From an uncultured Pseudomonadota bacterium (GTDB lineage Bacteria > Pseudomonadota > Gammaproteobacteria > Burkholderiales > Methylophilaceae): 64,000 nt of DNA. Position 1 is the first letter of the stretch. Every line of letters begins with the position of its first letter. Location of the stretch: positions 1 to 64,000 of the forward strand of contig CAINBI010000005.1 in the NCBI GenBank assembly GCA_903846555.1. Direction: 5' to 3'. A program made the position numbers and the translations under genes. The notes under the pieces were generated by a model, which saw nothing but the letters and a program-made list of their open reading frames with translations, made no database searches and was not told the DNA's origin. Positions 52,085 to 61,300 of this stretch are shown here, in pieces.

Positions 52085-53086
52085 TTAACTGAACACCAAT
52101 ACTAAATAAGTAATATACATCGCACCATTTACCAGCAAATGCCACACTCTAATGCCGCCTTTTGCCACCAAATAACGCAACCAAATCGCTGCAATCAAGG
52201 TCATGGCAATCCCTAACACCACCTCCTGTCGCGGTGCCCACGGTGTGAGCATAATGCCGATTGCCGGTAACAAAGTACCCTGAAACACCATTGCCCCAGT
52301 AATGTTACCAAAGGCTAAAGTATCTTTGCCTTTGCGTATCCATAAAATGCTGTTCACTTTTTCTGGCAACTCTGTGGCAATTGGAATAATCAATAGAGAT
52401 AACAATAAGGCTGAAATGCCAATAATATGTGCTGCCGCTTCAACGCCGTTAATAAAACCTTTGGCACCGGCAATCAACAAAGCGACACCCAAAATCAACT
52501 GTAGCACAATGACGATCATGTTATTTGGCAAGCCCACTTTACACAAAAACATATCGCTACCCGCTTCGGTTGCGTGGCCATCTGCTACCAGCGCTTTTGA
52601 AGCATTCAACGTCATCATCACGTAAACAAAATAAATCAGCACCATGCAAGCGCTAATGCCGTAGCGCACGATTGACAGCGTGTGTGGCACATACATCGCA
52701 ACGGCGGCAAAACTAAAAGCCATGATGAAAAAATTCAAGTCGCGCGTTAGCCCAGTGTGTTCTGGTCGTAAATGGCCTTGCGTACCGCGACGCTTCCAGA
52801 CAGAAATTGCCATTAAAGAAATTGAAAGCGTGGCCAACATCAGCGGTGCGCCTAAGATTGAGCCCACACCAATTTCTTCGTTAGTGGCTGCGTTTGTTGT
52901 TCCCGCCATCAATGCCAACAAAGGCACCATCGTTTCTGGTAATGCCGTTCCTACTGCGGCAAATAGCGAGCCTGTTACACCTTCTGAAATACCCAGCTTT
53001 TCGCCTAAATGCTCCAGCGCATTGGTAAACACCTCTGCTGCAATTAAAATGACAATCAGCATCAAAAATAGTTGAAAAAATACCAT
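52085..53086 (-). CDS. Sodium/calcium exchanger family membrane protein
   Basis: ORF 52085..53185; start MVFFQLFLML with AAGGA upstream; GSLFAAVGTALPETMVPLLALM and LLSLLIIPIATELPEKVNSI alpha-repeat motifs. Confidence 0.87.
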   Translation of the reverse strand: MVFFQLFLMLIVILIAAEVFTNALEHLGEKLGISEGVTGSLFAAVGTALPETMVPLLALMAGTTNAATNEEIGVGSILGAPLMLATLSISLMAISVWKRRGTQGHLRPEHTGLTRDLNFFIMAFSFAAVAMYVPHTLSIVRYGISACMVLIYFVYVMMTLNASKALVADGHATEAGSDMFLCKVGLPNNMIVIVLQLILGVALLIAGAKGFINGVEAAAHIIGISALLLSLLIIPIATELPEKVNSILWIRKGKDTLAFGNITGAMVFQGTLLPAIGIMLTPWAPRQEVVLGIAMTLIAAIWLRYLVAKGGIRVWHLLVNGAMYITYLVLVFS

Positions 53087-53230
53087 CTCGTTTTTTCCTT
53101 GGGTTAATGATTCAGACAGATTGATTGAAATTTTGTAATGACACGATTTTATCGGATTATTGCGATATATAACGCAATATATCACTAAAATTTTTTGTAT
53201 AAAATACGTTTTCGCATAAAATCAGCCATT

Positions 53231-53773
53231 ATGAACCTACATGCTATTGATAAAGCTGGCTTTGCGCTGAACGCCCAGTTTATTGCATCGCCCAATTTTG
53301 ACGCGCGCCCAGAAAACGAGCTTAGCCTAATTGTGATTCATAATATCAGTCTGCCGCCCAGCCAATATGGCGGCAAGGGGATTATTGAATTATTTACCAA
53401 TCAACTCAATCCAGACGAGCATCCATACTACGCAGACATCTACACCCAAAAGGTCTCAGCGCACTTCTTGATTAGGCGTCATGGCGAACTGATACAGTTG
53501 GTCTCCTGCTTAAACCGCGCCTGGCATGCAGGAGTTTCTCATTGGCAAAACCGTGAACGTTGTAACGACTTCTCGGTCGGAATAGAGCTTGAAGGTTCTG
53601 ACTTTGATGCATTCGAACCTGCGCAATACCAAACACTCAAAAGTTTGATTGCATCACTTAGCAGCACCTACCCAATACAGGCTATAGTAGGGCACTCTGA
53701 TATTGCCCTAGGGCGGAAAACTGACCCAGGACCTTATTTCGATTGGCAACAGATTGAAACTAAAAGGTTTTAA
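53231..53773 (+). CDS. ampD: 1,6-anhydro-N-acetylmuramyl-L-alanine amidase AmpD
   Basis: ORF 53195..53773; start likely MNLHAIDKAGF; VSAHFLIRRHGELIQLVSCLNRAWHAGVSHW; VGHSDIALGRKTDPGPYFDW. Confidence 0.94.
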   Translation: MNLHAIDKAGFALNAQFIASPNFDARPENELSLIVIHNISLPPSQYGGKGIIELFTNQLNPDEHPYYADIYTQKVSAHFLIRRHGELIQLVSCLNRAWHAGVSHWQNRERCNDFSVGIELEGSDFDAFEPAQYQTLKSLIASLSSTYPIQAIVGHSDIALGRKTDPGPYFDWQQIETKRF

Positions 53774-53827
53774 ATACAAGAATCTTTCAATACCAAAATC
53801 TTTAAATACTGAAAATATTTTATAAAA

Positions 53828-54916
53828 ATGAAAAAAAACGCCCCTCTGCTGCTAGTTGCCATTCTCTCTATTTTACTGTCGGCTTGCAGCGCCAAAGATA
53901 CCGCTAAAGATAAAAAAGAGAGTGAGAAAAATACTCAAAAACCAACACTAGTCACCGTCACGCAAGTAAAAAATCAAGCAATTGAAATCACGGAGCAAGC
54001 CGTCGGTTCGCTTGAAGGACTCACCAACCCCACGTTATCGGCTGAAGTGGCTGCGCGCGTGATTAAAATACATGTCAACACAGGGCAGTCGGTCAAGCAA
54101 GGCCAACTCATCGCCACATTAGATGCCTCAGATTTTGGTATGCAGCGGTTGGAGGCTCAGGCTGAAGTTGCGCGAATCGAGGCGCTGTTAGCCAATCAGT
54201 CTAAAATGGTTGAACGCAATCAAGCCTTGGTCAACAAAAAATTTATCTCACAAAATGCGGTAGATAACGACATGTCGCAGCAAAACGCTTTAAAAGAGCA
54301 GCTTGCTGGCGCCAAGGCGCGCGTGGGCAGCATCAATCACAACAGTACCAAAACTAAAATTTTTGCCCCCGCTAGCGGCAATGTAGAGAAAAAACTGGTA
54401 GATGATGGCGAGTTTCTACGCATAGGCGACCCGATAGTGCTGATTGTTTCTAAACAACGCTTACGCGCGCACTTACCTTTTCCGGAACATATCGGCGCAA
54501 AACTCAAGATCGGCTTAAAAGTACGCCTTAGCACACCCACCAGTGACAAAACCGTTGTAGCCGTGATTCATGAATTAAAACCCATGATTACCGAAGGCAG
54601 TCGCACGCTGGATGTCATTGCCGATGTGTTTGATGCTGCTGGCTGGCAGCCGGGCGCAAGCGTCACGGGGACGGTGATTTTAGGCGACGAGCCAGCAGCA
54701 GCGATGGTGCCTGAACAAAGTGTGGTGCTACGACCTGCGGGTGAAGTGGTCTATGTGGTGCGCAATAAGCTTGCCTATCAAGCCATAGTAACAACAGGGT
54801 TACGCCAAAATGGCATGGTTGAATTGCTGTCGGGCATCAATGCTGGCGATACGATCGTGGTCGATGGCGCAGGGTTCTTAACGGATAAAACAATGGTTAA
54901 AGTGAGCCCTAAATAA
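53828..54916 (+). CDS. RND efflux periplasmic adaptor (MFP) lipoprotein
   Basis: Lipobox LLSACSAK; ARVIKIHVNTGQSVKQGQLIATLD; hairpin domain. Confidence 0.93.
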   Translation: MKKNAPLLLVAILSILLSACSAKDTAKDKKESEKNTQKPTLVTVTQVKNQAIEITEQAVGSLEGLTNPTLSAEVAARVIKIHVNTGQSVKQGQLIATLDASDFGMQRLEAQAEVARIEALLANQSKMVERNQALVNKKFISQNAVDNDMSQQNALKEQLAGAKARVGSINHNSTKTKIFAPASGNVEKKLVDDGEFLRIGDPIVLIVSKQRLRAHLPFPEHIGAKLKIGLKVRLSTPTSDKTVVAVIHELKPMITEGSRTLDVIADVFDAAGWQPGASVTGTVILGDEPAAAMVPEQSVVLRPAGEVVYVVRNKLAYQAIVTTGLRQNGMVELLSGINAGDTIVVDGAGFLTDKTMVKVSPK

Positions 54917-54931
54917 TACTCAAGTTCCATT

Positions 54932-54998
54932 ATTCTGTGCATAGCGAAGAATCCAGATAACTTGTGAATTGCAATAGATTCTTCGCTATGCTCAGAAT
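54932..54998. repeat. Intergenic palindromic repeat (GATTCTTCGCTATGCTCAGAATGACGG type)
   Basis: 22-bp arms ATTCTGTGCATAGCGAAGAATC / GATTCTTCGCTATGCTCAGAAT, one mismatch, 23-nt loop. Confidence 0.88.
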
Positions 54999-55068
54999 GA
55001 CGGTTCTCATGGGAAATATTCGCTGAAGAAACATCCATAATTTAAAGAAGCAACACCAAAAACTAAAC

Positions 55069-58000
55069 ATGACCTTGCCTGAACTCTCTATCAAACGCCA
55101 CGTCCTCGCGTGGATGTTATCTGCCGTTATTGTGCTGTTTGGCATTATTGCCTATCAAAAAATCGGGGTTGATCGCGTTCCGTCTATCGACTTTCCAGTC
55201 ATTATGATTAACACCACCTTGCGCGGTGCCGACCCAGACGTGGTAGATACCAGCATTACCAGTATCATCGAATCTGCGATTAACACCACGCCTGGTATTG
55301 AGCATATTCAATCGGCATCCTCGCCTGGGGTGTCTAGCATTAGCATTACTTTTGCGCTCAATAAAAATATTGATGTGGCTTATAGCGAAGTGCAATCTAA
55401 GGTTAATCAAGTATTAAAGCGCTTACCCACTGATACCGACCCGCCCATTATTCAAAAAGTGGACACCAATGCATCGCCCGTGATTTGGCTGGCATTAAGT
55501 GGTGACCGCACCGTTCAGCAGCTGAATTTATACGCGACTAATATTCTAAAAAAGAAATTTGAAACTATCAGTGGCGTAGGCGAAGTGACGCTCGGCGGGC
55601 GGCGCGACCGCGTGATTCGCGTGAATATTTTGCCTGAACGCATGGCCGCTTATAAGCTCACCGCCACTGATTTAATTAGCGCCTTTAATCGTGAACATGT
55701 GCAGCTACCCGGCGGATTTTTAGTCAGCGCCCAAGCCGAACAACTACTCAAGCTAGATCTTGAGTTTCACAAAACCAAAGAACTGGCAGATTTGGTGGTA
55801 GCCACAAAACTGGGTGTCTCTATCCGTTTAAAAGATATTGCCAGCATTGAAGACGGCATTACCGATAATCGGCAGGTTGCGCGTTACAACGGCAAGCCGA
55901 CGGTGGGCATCGGCATGGTGAAAATTGCCAACGCCAACACGATGGACATTATCAATGAAGTCGAACGCCGACTTGAAACCGATATTCGACCTAACTTACC
56001 GCCGGGCGTGAAACTGGAAATTTCGACTAACGACGGTATTTTCATTCACCAACTGGTCGCCTCGCTTAAAGAACACTTGGTAGAAGGCACGCTATTTGCT
56101 GCACTCATTGTTTTGATTTTTATGCGGTCTTTTAGCTCCACGCTGATGATCTGTTTAGAGATTCCAGTGTCGCTACTGGGGGCCATTGCCGTGATGTATT
56201 TTTCTGGCTACACCTTCAACAGCATGACCTTGCTGGCTTTGCTAATGCTGATTGGCGTGGTGGTGGATGATGCCATTGTCGTGCGCGAAAGTATATTAAG
56301 ACACATGTCTGGCGAAACCAGCTCGGCATTCAGTGCGGTAGATTTCAGCAACCCGCAAGCCGTGGCGGCATTTCGCAACCAAGCAACCACTTTAGGCAGC
56401 AACGAGGTGGTGTTCGCCGTGATGGCATCTTCCGCATCTCTGGTCTGCATATTCGCCCCAGTGATTTTTATGGATGGCATTATCGGCATGTTTTTTAAAT
56501 CATTTGCCGTGGTTGTTACTTTTGGCGTACTGGTTTCACTGCTAGTTTCACTGACACTTACGCCTATGCTGTGCTCGCGCTACCTCAGTATCAAACCCAC
56601 AGAAAATGCGCTTTACAAAGCCGTTGGTCGTGTTTTGGCGGGTATGGAAAATGCCTACAAAAAGTTATTGATCAGCACCCTTAACCATCGTGGTTTGGTA
56701 TTGCTTTTAACCTTGATATTCGTCGCTTTTTCTGGTTATTACTCACTCAAATATGTAGAAAAAGATTTTGTGCCTGAAACAGATGAAGGCAGTTTTAGCA
56801 TCAATGTAAAAACACCGCTCGGCTCTAGTTTAAATTACACCGACTCTCGCCTGAAGTTGGTCGAAGCCACCATTGCCAGCCACTCGAATGAGGTGGCAAG
56901 CTACTTCGCCACCATAGGCACAGGCTCGCGTGGGCAAGTGAATCAGGGCAATGTGAATGTGCGTTTAAAACCAAAAGAACAGCGCCACAAGAGCCAGCAA
57001 ACGCTGATTAAAGACCTGAAAAAAGAGTTGAATAACATTCCTGGCGTGCGGGCCATTCCATCGCCAACGTCCATCGTACGCGGTCAACGTTCTGAAAAAC
57101 TGCAATTCAACCTCACTGGCACTAACTTGCAAGAAATCGGCCGCATATCTCAACTGTTGCAACAATCCCTGAGTAGCCATGCCGACATCGGCAAAGTAGA
57201 TCTGGACGTACAGTTAGATTTACCGCAACTCACTATGCGCATAGACCGCGCAAGAGCCGCAACACTGGGTTTAACGGCCAACGACATCGCCACCGCTGTT
57301 TCGCTATATGCCGGCGGCATCAATGTGGCAAAATACAATGAAGCCAATGGCGATGGTCAGCGCTACGATATTCGCCTGAAGGTCCGTGAAGGCGAGTTAA
57401 AAAACACCACCGATTTAAACAAAATCTATCTGCGTAGCACTAGCGGTGAATTGGTGCGTTTAGATGCCGTTGCCAGCTTCAACAAAGAGCTAGGCGCAGC
57501 GGTCATCGGTCGCTACGACTTACAGTATGCGGCCAACTTTTACGCTAACCCCAATGTAGCGTTGGGTGATGCAGTCGATTTAGTCAAAGCGACCGCCGCC
57601 AAACTGGTGCCGCCAGACTACACATTAAAATTGACAGGTCAGGCAGAAGAATTCGGCAAAACCTTAAAGAATATGAAGTTTGTATTTTCACTAGGGTTTG
57701 TGTTGCTGTACATGGTGCTAGCGAGCCAGTTCAACTCATTTATCCAGCCTTTCATCATCATGCTCGCCCAGCCGCTCGCCATTATCGGCGGCCTTATCGC
57801 GCTGTTAATCACTGGCAATACGCTAAACATTTACTCTATGATAGGCTTGGTGTTGCTGATAGGCTTAGTCGCCAAAAACTCGATTTTGCTGGTTGATTTA
57901 ACGAATCAACTGGTAGAAAAAGGCGCCGACATTAACGATGCGCTCAAAGAGGCATGCCCAATCAGGCTACGCCCAGTGGTCATGACTTCGCTGACCATTA

Positions 58001-58194
58001 TTTTAGCACTGCTGCCCGCCGCCATCGGCCTAGGTGCAGGCTCTGAGACTAACAAGCCGCTATCCGTCGCCATTATTGGCGGCATGCTTTCATCCACCTT
58101 ACTTACTCTGGTGGTGGTGCCAGCGGCTTATTCTTTGGTCATGCATGGCTTGCAAAGATTAAAAGCTAACATGCTTATGAACAATTCTCAGTAA
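55069..58194 (+). CDS. RND efflux transporter permease
   Basis: 1041 aa AcrB/MexF-type; GVVVDDAIVVRE, GLVAKNSILLVD. Confidence 0.96.
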   Translation: MTLPELSIKRHVLAWMLSAVIVLFGIIAYQKIGVDRVPSIDFPVIMINTTLRGADPDVVDTSITSIIESAINTTPGIEHIQSASSPGVSSISITFALNKNIDVAYSEVQSKVNQVLKRLPTDTDPPIIQKVDTNASPVIWLALSGDRTVQQLNLYATNILKKKFETISGVGEVTLGGRRDRVIRVNILPERMAAYKLTATDLISAFNREHVQLPGGFLVSAQAEQLLKLDLEFHKTKELADLVVATKLGVSIRLKDIASIEDGITDNRQVARYNGKPTVGIGMVKIANANTMDIINEVERRLETDIRPNLPPGVKLEISTNDGIFIHQLVASLKEHLVEGTLFAALIVLIFMRSFSSTLMICLEIPVSLLGAIAVMYFSGYTFNSMTLLALLMLIGVVVDDAIVVRESILRHMSGETSSAFSAVDFSNPQAVAAFRNQATTLGSNEVVFAVMASSASLVCIFAPVIFMDGIIGMFFKSFAVVVTFGVLVSLLVSLTLTPMLCSRYLSIKPTENALYKAVGRVLAGMENAYKKLLISTLNHRGLVLLLTLIFVAFSGYYSLKYVEKDFVPETDEGSFSINVKTPLGSSLNYTDSRLKLVEATIASHSNEVASYFATIGTGSRGQVNQGNVNVRLKPKEQRHKSQQTLIKDLKKELNNIPGVRAIPSPTSIVRGQRSEKLQFNLTGTNLQEIGRISQLLQQSLSSHADIGKVDLDVQLDLPQLTMRIDRARAATLGLTANDIATAVSLYAGGINVAKYNEANGDGQRYDIRLKVREGELKNTTDLNKIYLRSTSGELVRLDAVASFNKELGAAVIGRYDLQYAANFYANPNVALGDAVDLVKATAAKLVPPDYTLKLTGQAEEFGKTLKNMKFVFSLGFVLLYMVLASQFNSFIQPFIIMLAQPLAIIGGLIALLITGNTLNIYSMIGLVLLIGLVAKNSILLVDLTNQLVEKGADINDALKEACPIRLRPVVMTSLTIILALLPAAIGLGAGSETNKPLSVAIIGGMLSSTLLTLVVVPAAYSLVMHGLQRLKANMLMNNSQ

Positions 58195-58287
58195 GCGCAG
58201 CTCCATCGCGGCGAGGCGCCGCTCCTACGGAAAATGGCTATGCTTGGCGTTTCCTGCACCACCTAAGCTGAAAATAGTATAGAGGCA
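58167..58287 (-). repeat. Composite REP-containing repeat, copy B (single REP, inverted relative to copy A)
   Basis: Reverse complement matches copy A flanks; REP core 58206..58228; overlaps the RND permease 3' end. Confidence 0.92.
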
Positions 58288-58315
58288 GGTAAAACTATTC
58301 TAGCAAATCTCCCGC

Positions 58316-58356
58316 GCAAACCCAGCTCGCTAAATATTCCGTCAAACTGGGTTTGC
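58316..58356. repeat. Intergenic inverted repeat downstream of pilY1
   Basis: 10-bp arms GCAAACCCAG / CTGGGTTTGC separated by 21 nt. Confidence 0.7.
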
Positions 58357-58392
58357 ATAAAAGCTGGCTAAATGACACTCAACAATCCAGCC

Positions 58393-61300
58393 TTATTCGG
58401 CTGGTATTAATTCGCGCCAAGTCGCTCTACCACCAGCAAATGCTGCCTCGCCTATCAACTTCACTGCACCATCACAACCTGTACCGATGCACACCTTATT
58501 TTCGTTACTACCATCTACGGTATCAACCTTGACATGAACCGTATTGGGTGATGCATCGGAAGATGTAAAGTAAAGACCCGCCAGCATTTTTGAGCTGAAG
58601 GTTGAAGCGATATTGCTCACGCTTGGGTCAACGGCACCGCCTGTTTTATAATTAAACACATTTATCCAACCGCTGCCCACACTACAGCTACCTACAGGTG
58701 GAATGTTGGTCGGCGCGATCAATACACCAGAAATCAGATACGCTTTAATATTTTGACGCTCGCCAGTACCTAAATCTACGTACCAGCCTAGCTTACTGGC
58801 CCAATCTACCAGGTTATTACTAGCAGTACGGTTGCTGCCAACGGTTGTAAGTGTTTGTTGTACCATTTGCCCGCGTAAGCCAGTAATTGTTGCGCTGACA
58901 TTATCATCTTTAATAGCATAGATGCTTTGTGTCTTATAGTAGGTGGGGTCGGCATCATCAACTTCAAGGTATTTTCCCGTGCCGATAAACAGGATGCGCT
59001 GATTATTGATCGTGCCTAAGGTCGGTGCAACCGTGATCGGTTGTGCGTCGCCGTTAACGCTGACTAGCGTCGTCAGTTTAAAGGCGGTGTTCGCCTTAAT
59101 ATCAAAGCGCCACACCTTACCTTGCAAGTCGCCGCCATAAACATATTGCGCGGCATTATTGATGTTAGGGCTGCTGGCATAACCAGAAATTTGCGCTAAA
59201 CCGCTGCCATCCGTGGCTATATCGCTCATTGCGCCAGTAGATGCATCAAGAACATATAAATGGCCTTTTCCATCGCCTGGTGAGGTGTTGTTGTAACCGG
59301 ACGTGATTAACACCACCCAAGTACCATCGGGTTTTTTAGTAATCACGGGCTTGCCATAGCTGTAGCCGATGTTGTTATCGTCGCTAACACTTTTTTCCCA
59401 GAGCATTTTGGGGCTTGTAGGGTCGGTAATATCCAGCGCAAAAAATCCGCGCCCACCCTGCCCTAAGCCGCTGACCAGAATGGTTTTCCAACCATTCGTT
59501 GTCTTAATGTCTGCAACAGTCATTTTTCCATTGACGAAATTGGTATGCATGCTACTGTAATTTCTATCGGCCAATTTCCACATATTCGGCATCACCATGG
59601 TCGGCACGTACGCCCAGCGCTCTTCAAGGGTGTCTGCATTAAAGGCGTGCAGCATGCCATCGTTCGCGCCGATATACACCGTTTTACTGGTGTTTGAGGC
59701 GGCGGTGACCACATAGCCGCTGCTACCAAGATAACCGGCATCTAAATAATCGTACTGCGGCTTACCCACAAATACTGGGTCTGAGTCAATGACGTCACCC
59801 AGCACCGTGCTACGCTCACGGAATATCCGATTATCATTGTCATTCGTAGCGCGATCATCATAAGCAGTTTGTCCGCGCAAGTAGTCCACCAATTTCTCTT
59901 TTCCTGTCATACCTTTTTGGTTTGACGTTAATGCATCCCATTGACTTAATTTTTGGCCCACTGTTGTGCCGTTAAATTGGTCTTGTTGGAAGTACGCTTT
60001 CTGATCTCCAGTTAACTCACTATATTTAAACGACGTTAACGTACCACTGACATTGGCATATATTTTACGGGTATCTGCTGTGCCTTGAACCTTGGCACCC
60101 AGCCCTGTCCCTGAATCTCGAACACAGCTCACGCTTGTATCATCCTCGACACAGTTGAGTGCTTTCGCACTTAAATTACCCTCACCATCAATCGTTCGCT
60201 TAAACAAGTTGCCTGACCAAGTGCCGGTAAAATATCTGGCACTATAAGCATAGTTATCACCCGCCACTGGCTTGAGATTACTCAGCTCCGTGGTTGAACC
60301 TGTGCCTCTGCCCTTGCCATCACCCAATTCGCGTATTGTGCCAGAGAGGCTGGCAATTAACTCTCCCGGGCTTTTTGCACTAAAATAAGTGCCATGCCCA
60401 TTGACCGCCGCATGCCACAAATCGTCTACCGTGGCCCGCTCGCTGGCTGTAAGCGGGCTGTAACCATCGTCGGTCGCCGGTACTGGCCATTTAACCGTAC
60501 CTAGCGGATCCTTCAGGCTGGCATAATCGCCTGTGGTGGAGGTTTTGTAATTCGTGGTGTAGAGTAAATTGCCACTGACGCCTAAGCCCAAGGTATAGGT
60601 CGTCATGTGTTGCTTGACGGAAACATCCTCGATACCATGCACTGGCACATCATCTGAGCATACGTTAGCAGAGCTTCCGTTAGGCGTGCAGTTATTTAAG
60701 GTTGCATTACGAAGATCCGTATCATAATAGTATTTGGCCACATCGGCTAACGTTCCAGAGGCCACATTACCTTGATACATTGGACGAGGTGTTCCATCGC
60801 CATCCATATCACCAATGGCAGTAGTGCCATCAATTTGCTTCCCCTCAGCCCCGTTCCAATAACCATCGGTCGTCAGTAAGGCAAAGTTTTGCTGGCAAGA
60901 AAACTGCACAGGGTCATCTGCGTTCGCATTAAAGCCTGTAATCGGTTTTTTACCCGCATAGATTTGCCCCACTTTGCTCAGTACATCACGTAACGAAGTT
61001 CCGCCACTTGCTGTTCTGCTATACAGCGTGTTAAGCCATTGTTCTTTGTTTGTATTAGTAAAGTCCTTAATCGGCAAATAGTTACCCGGGGTGGTGTAAC
61101 CTTCAACGGTAATCAGCCCAACGCGAGTATTGTCGCCTAGCGTCTCAAAAGTACGGGCTGCAGTTGTTGTCATCAGCTGCAAGCGGGTGCGGTAATAGGC
61201 GTACCAGTTAGCCATATTGGTCATTTCTTGGTCATAAGTGCACGTTGTGCCCGTACAATCGGTGCGGCCGGCGCTTTTAGCATAACTATTCTTTGTCTCC

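Noticed and set aside
54778-55145. Small antisense ORFs (HSEHSEESI / ILSIAKNL peptides)
   Set aside because: Translations of the intergenic palindromic repeat, not genes.
51885-58287. IS element or composite transposon
   Set aside because: No transposase ORF or target-site duplication evident; the boundaries are REP-type repeats.
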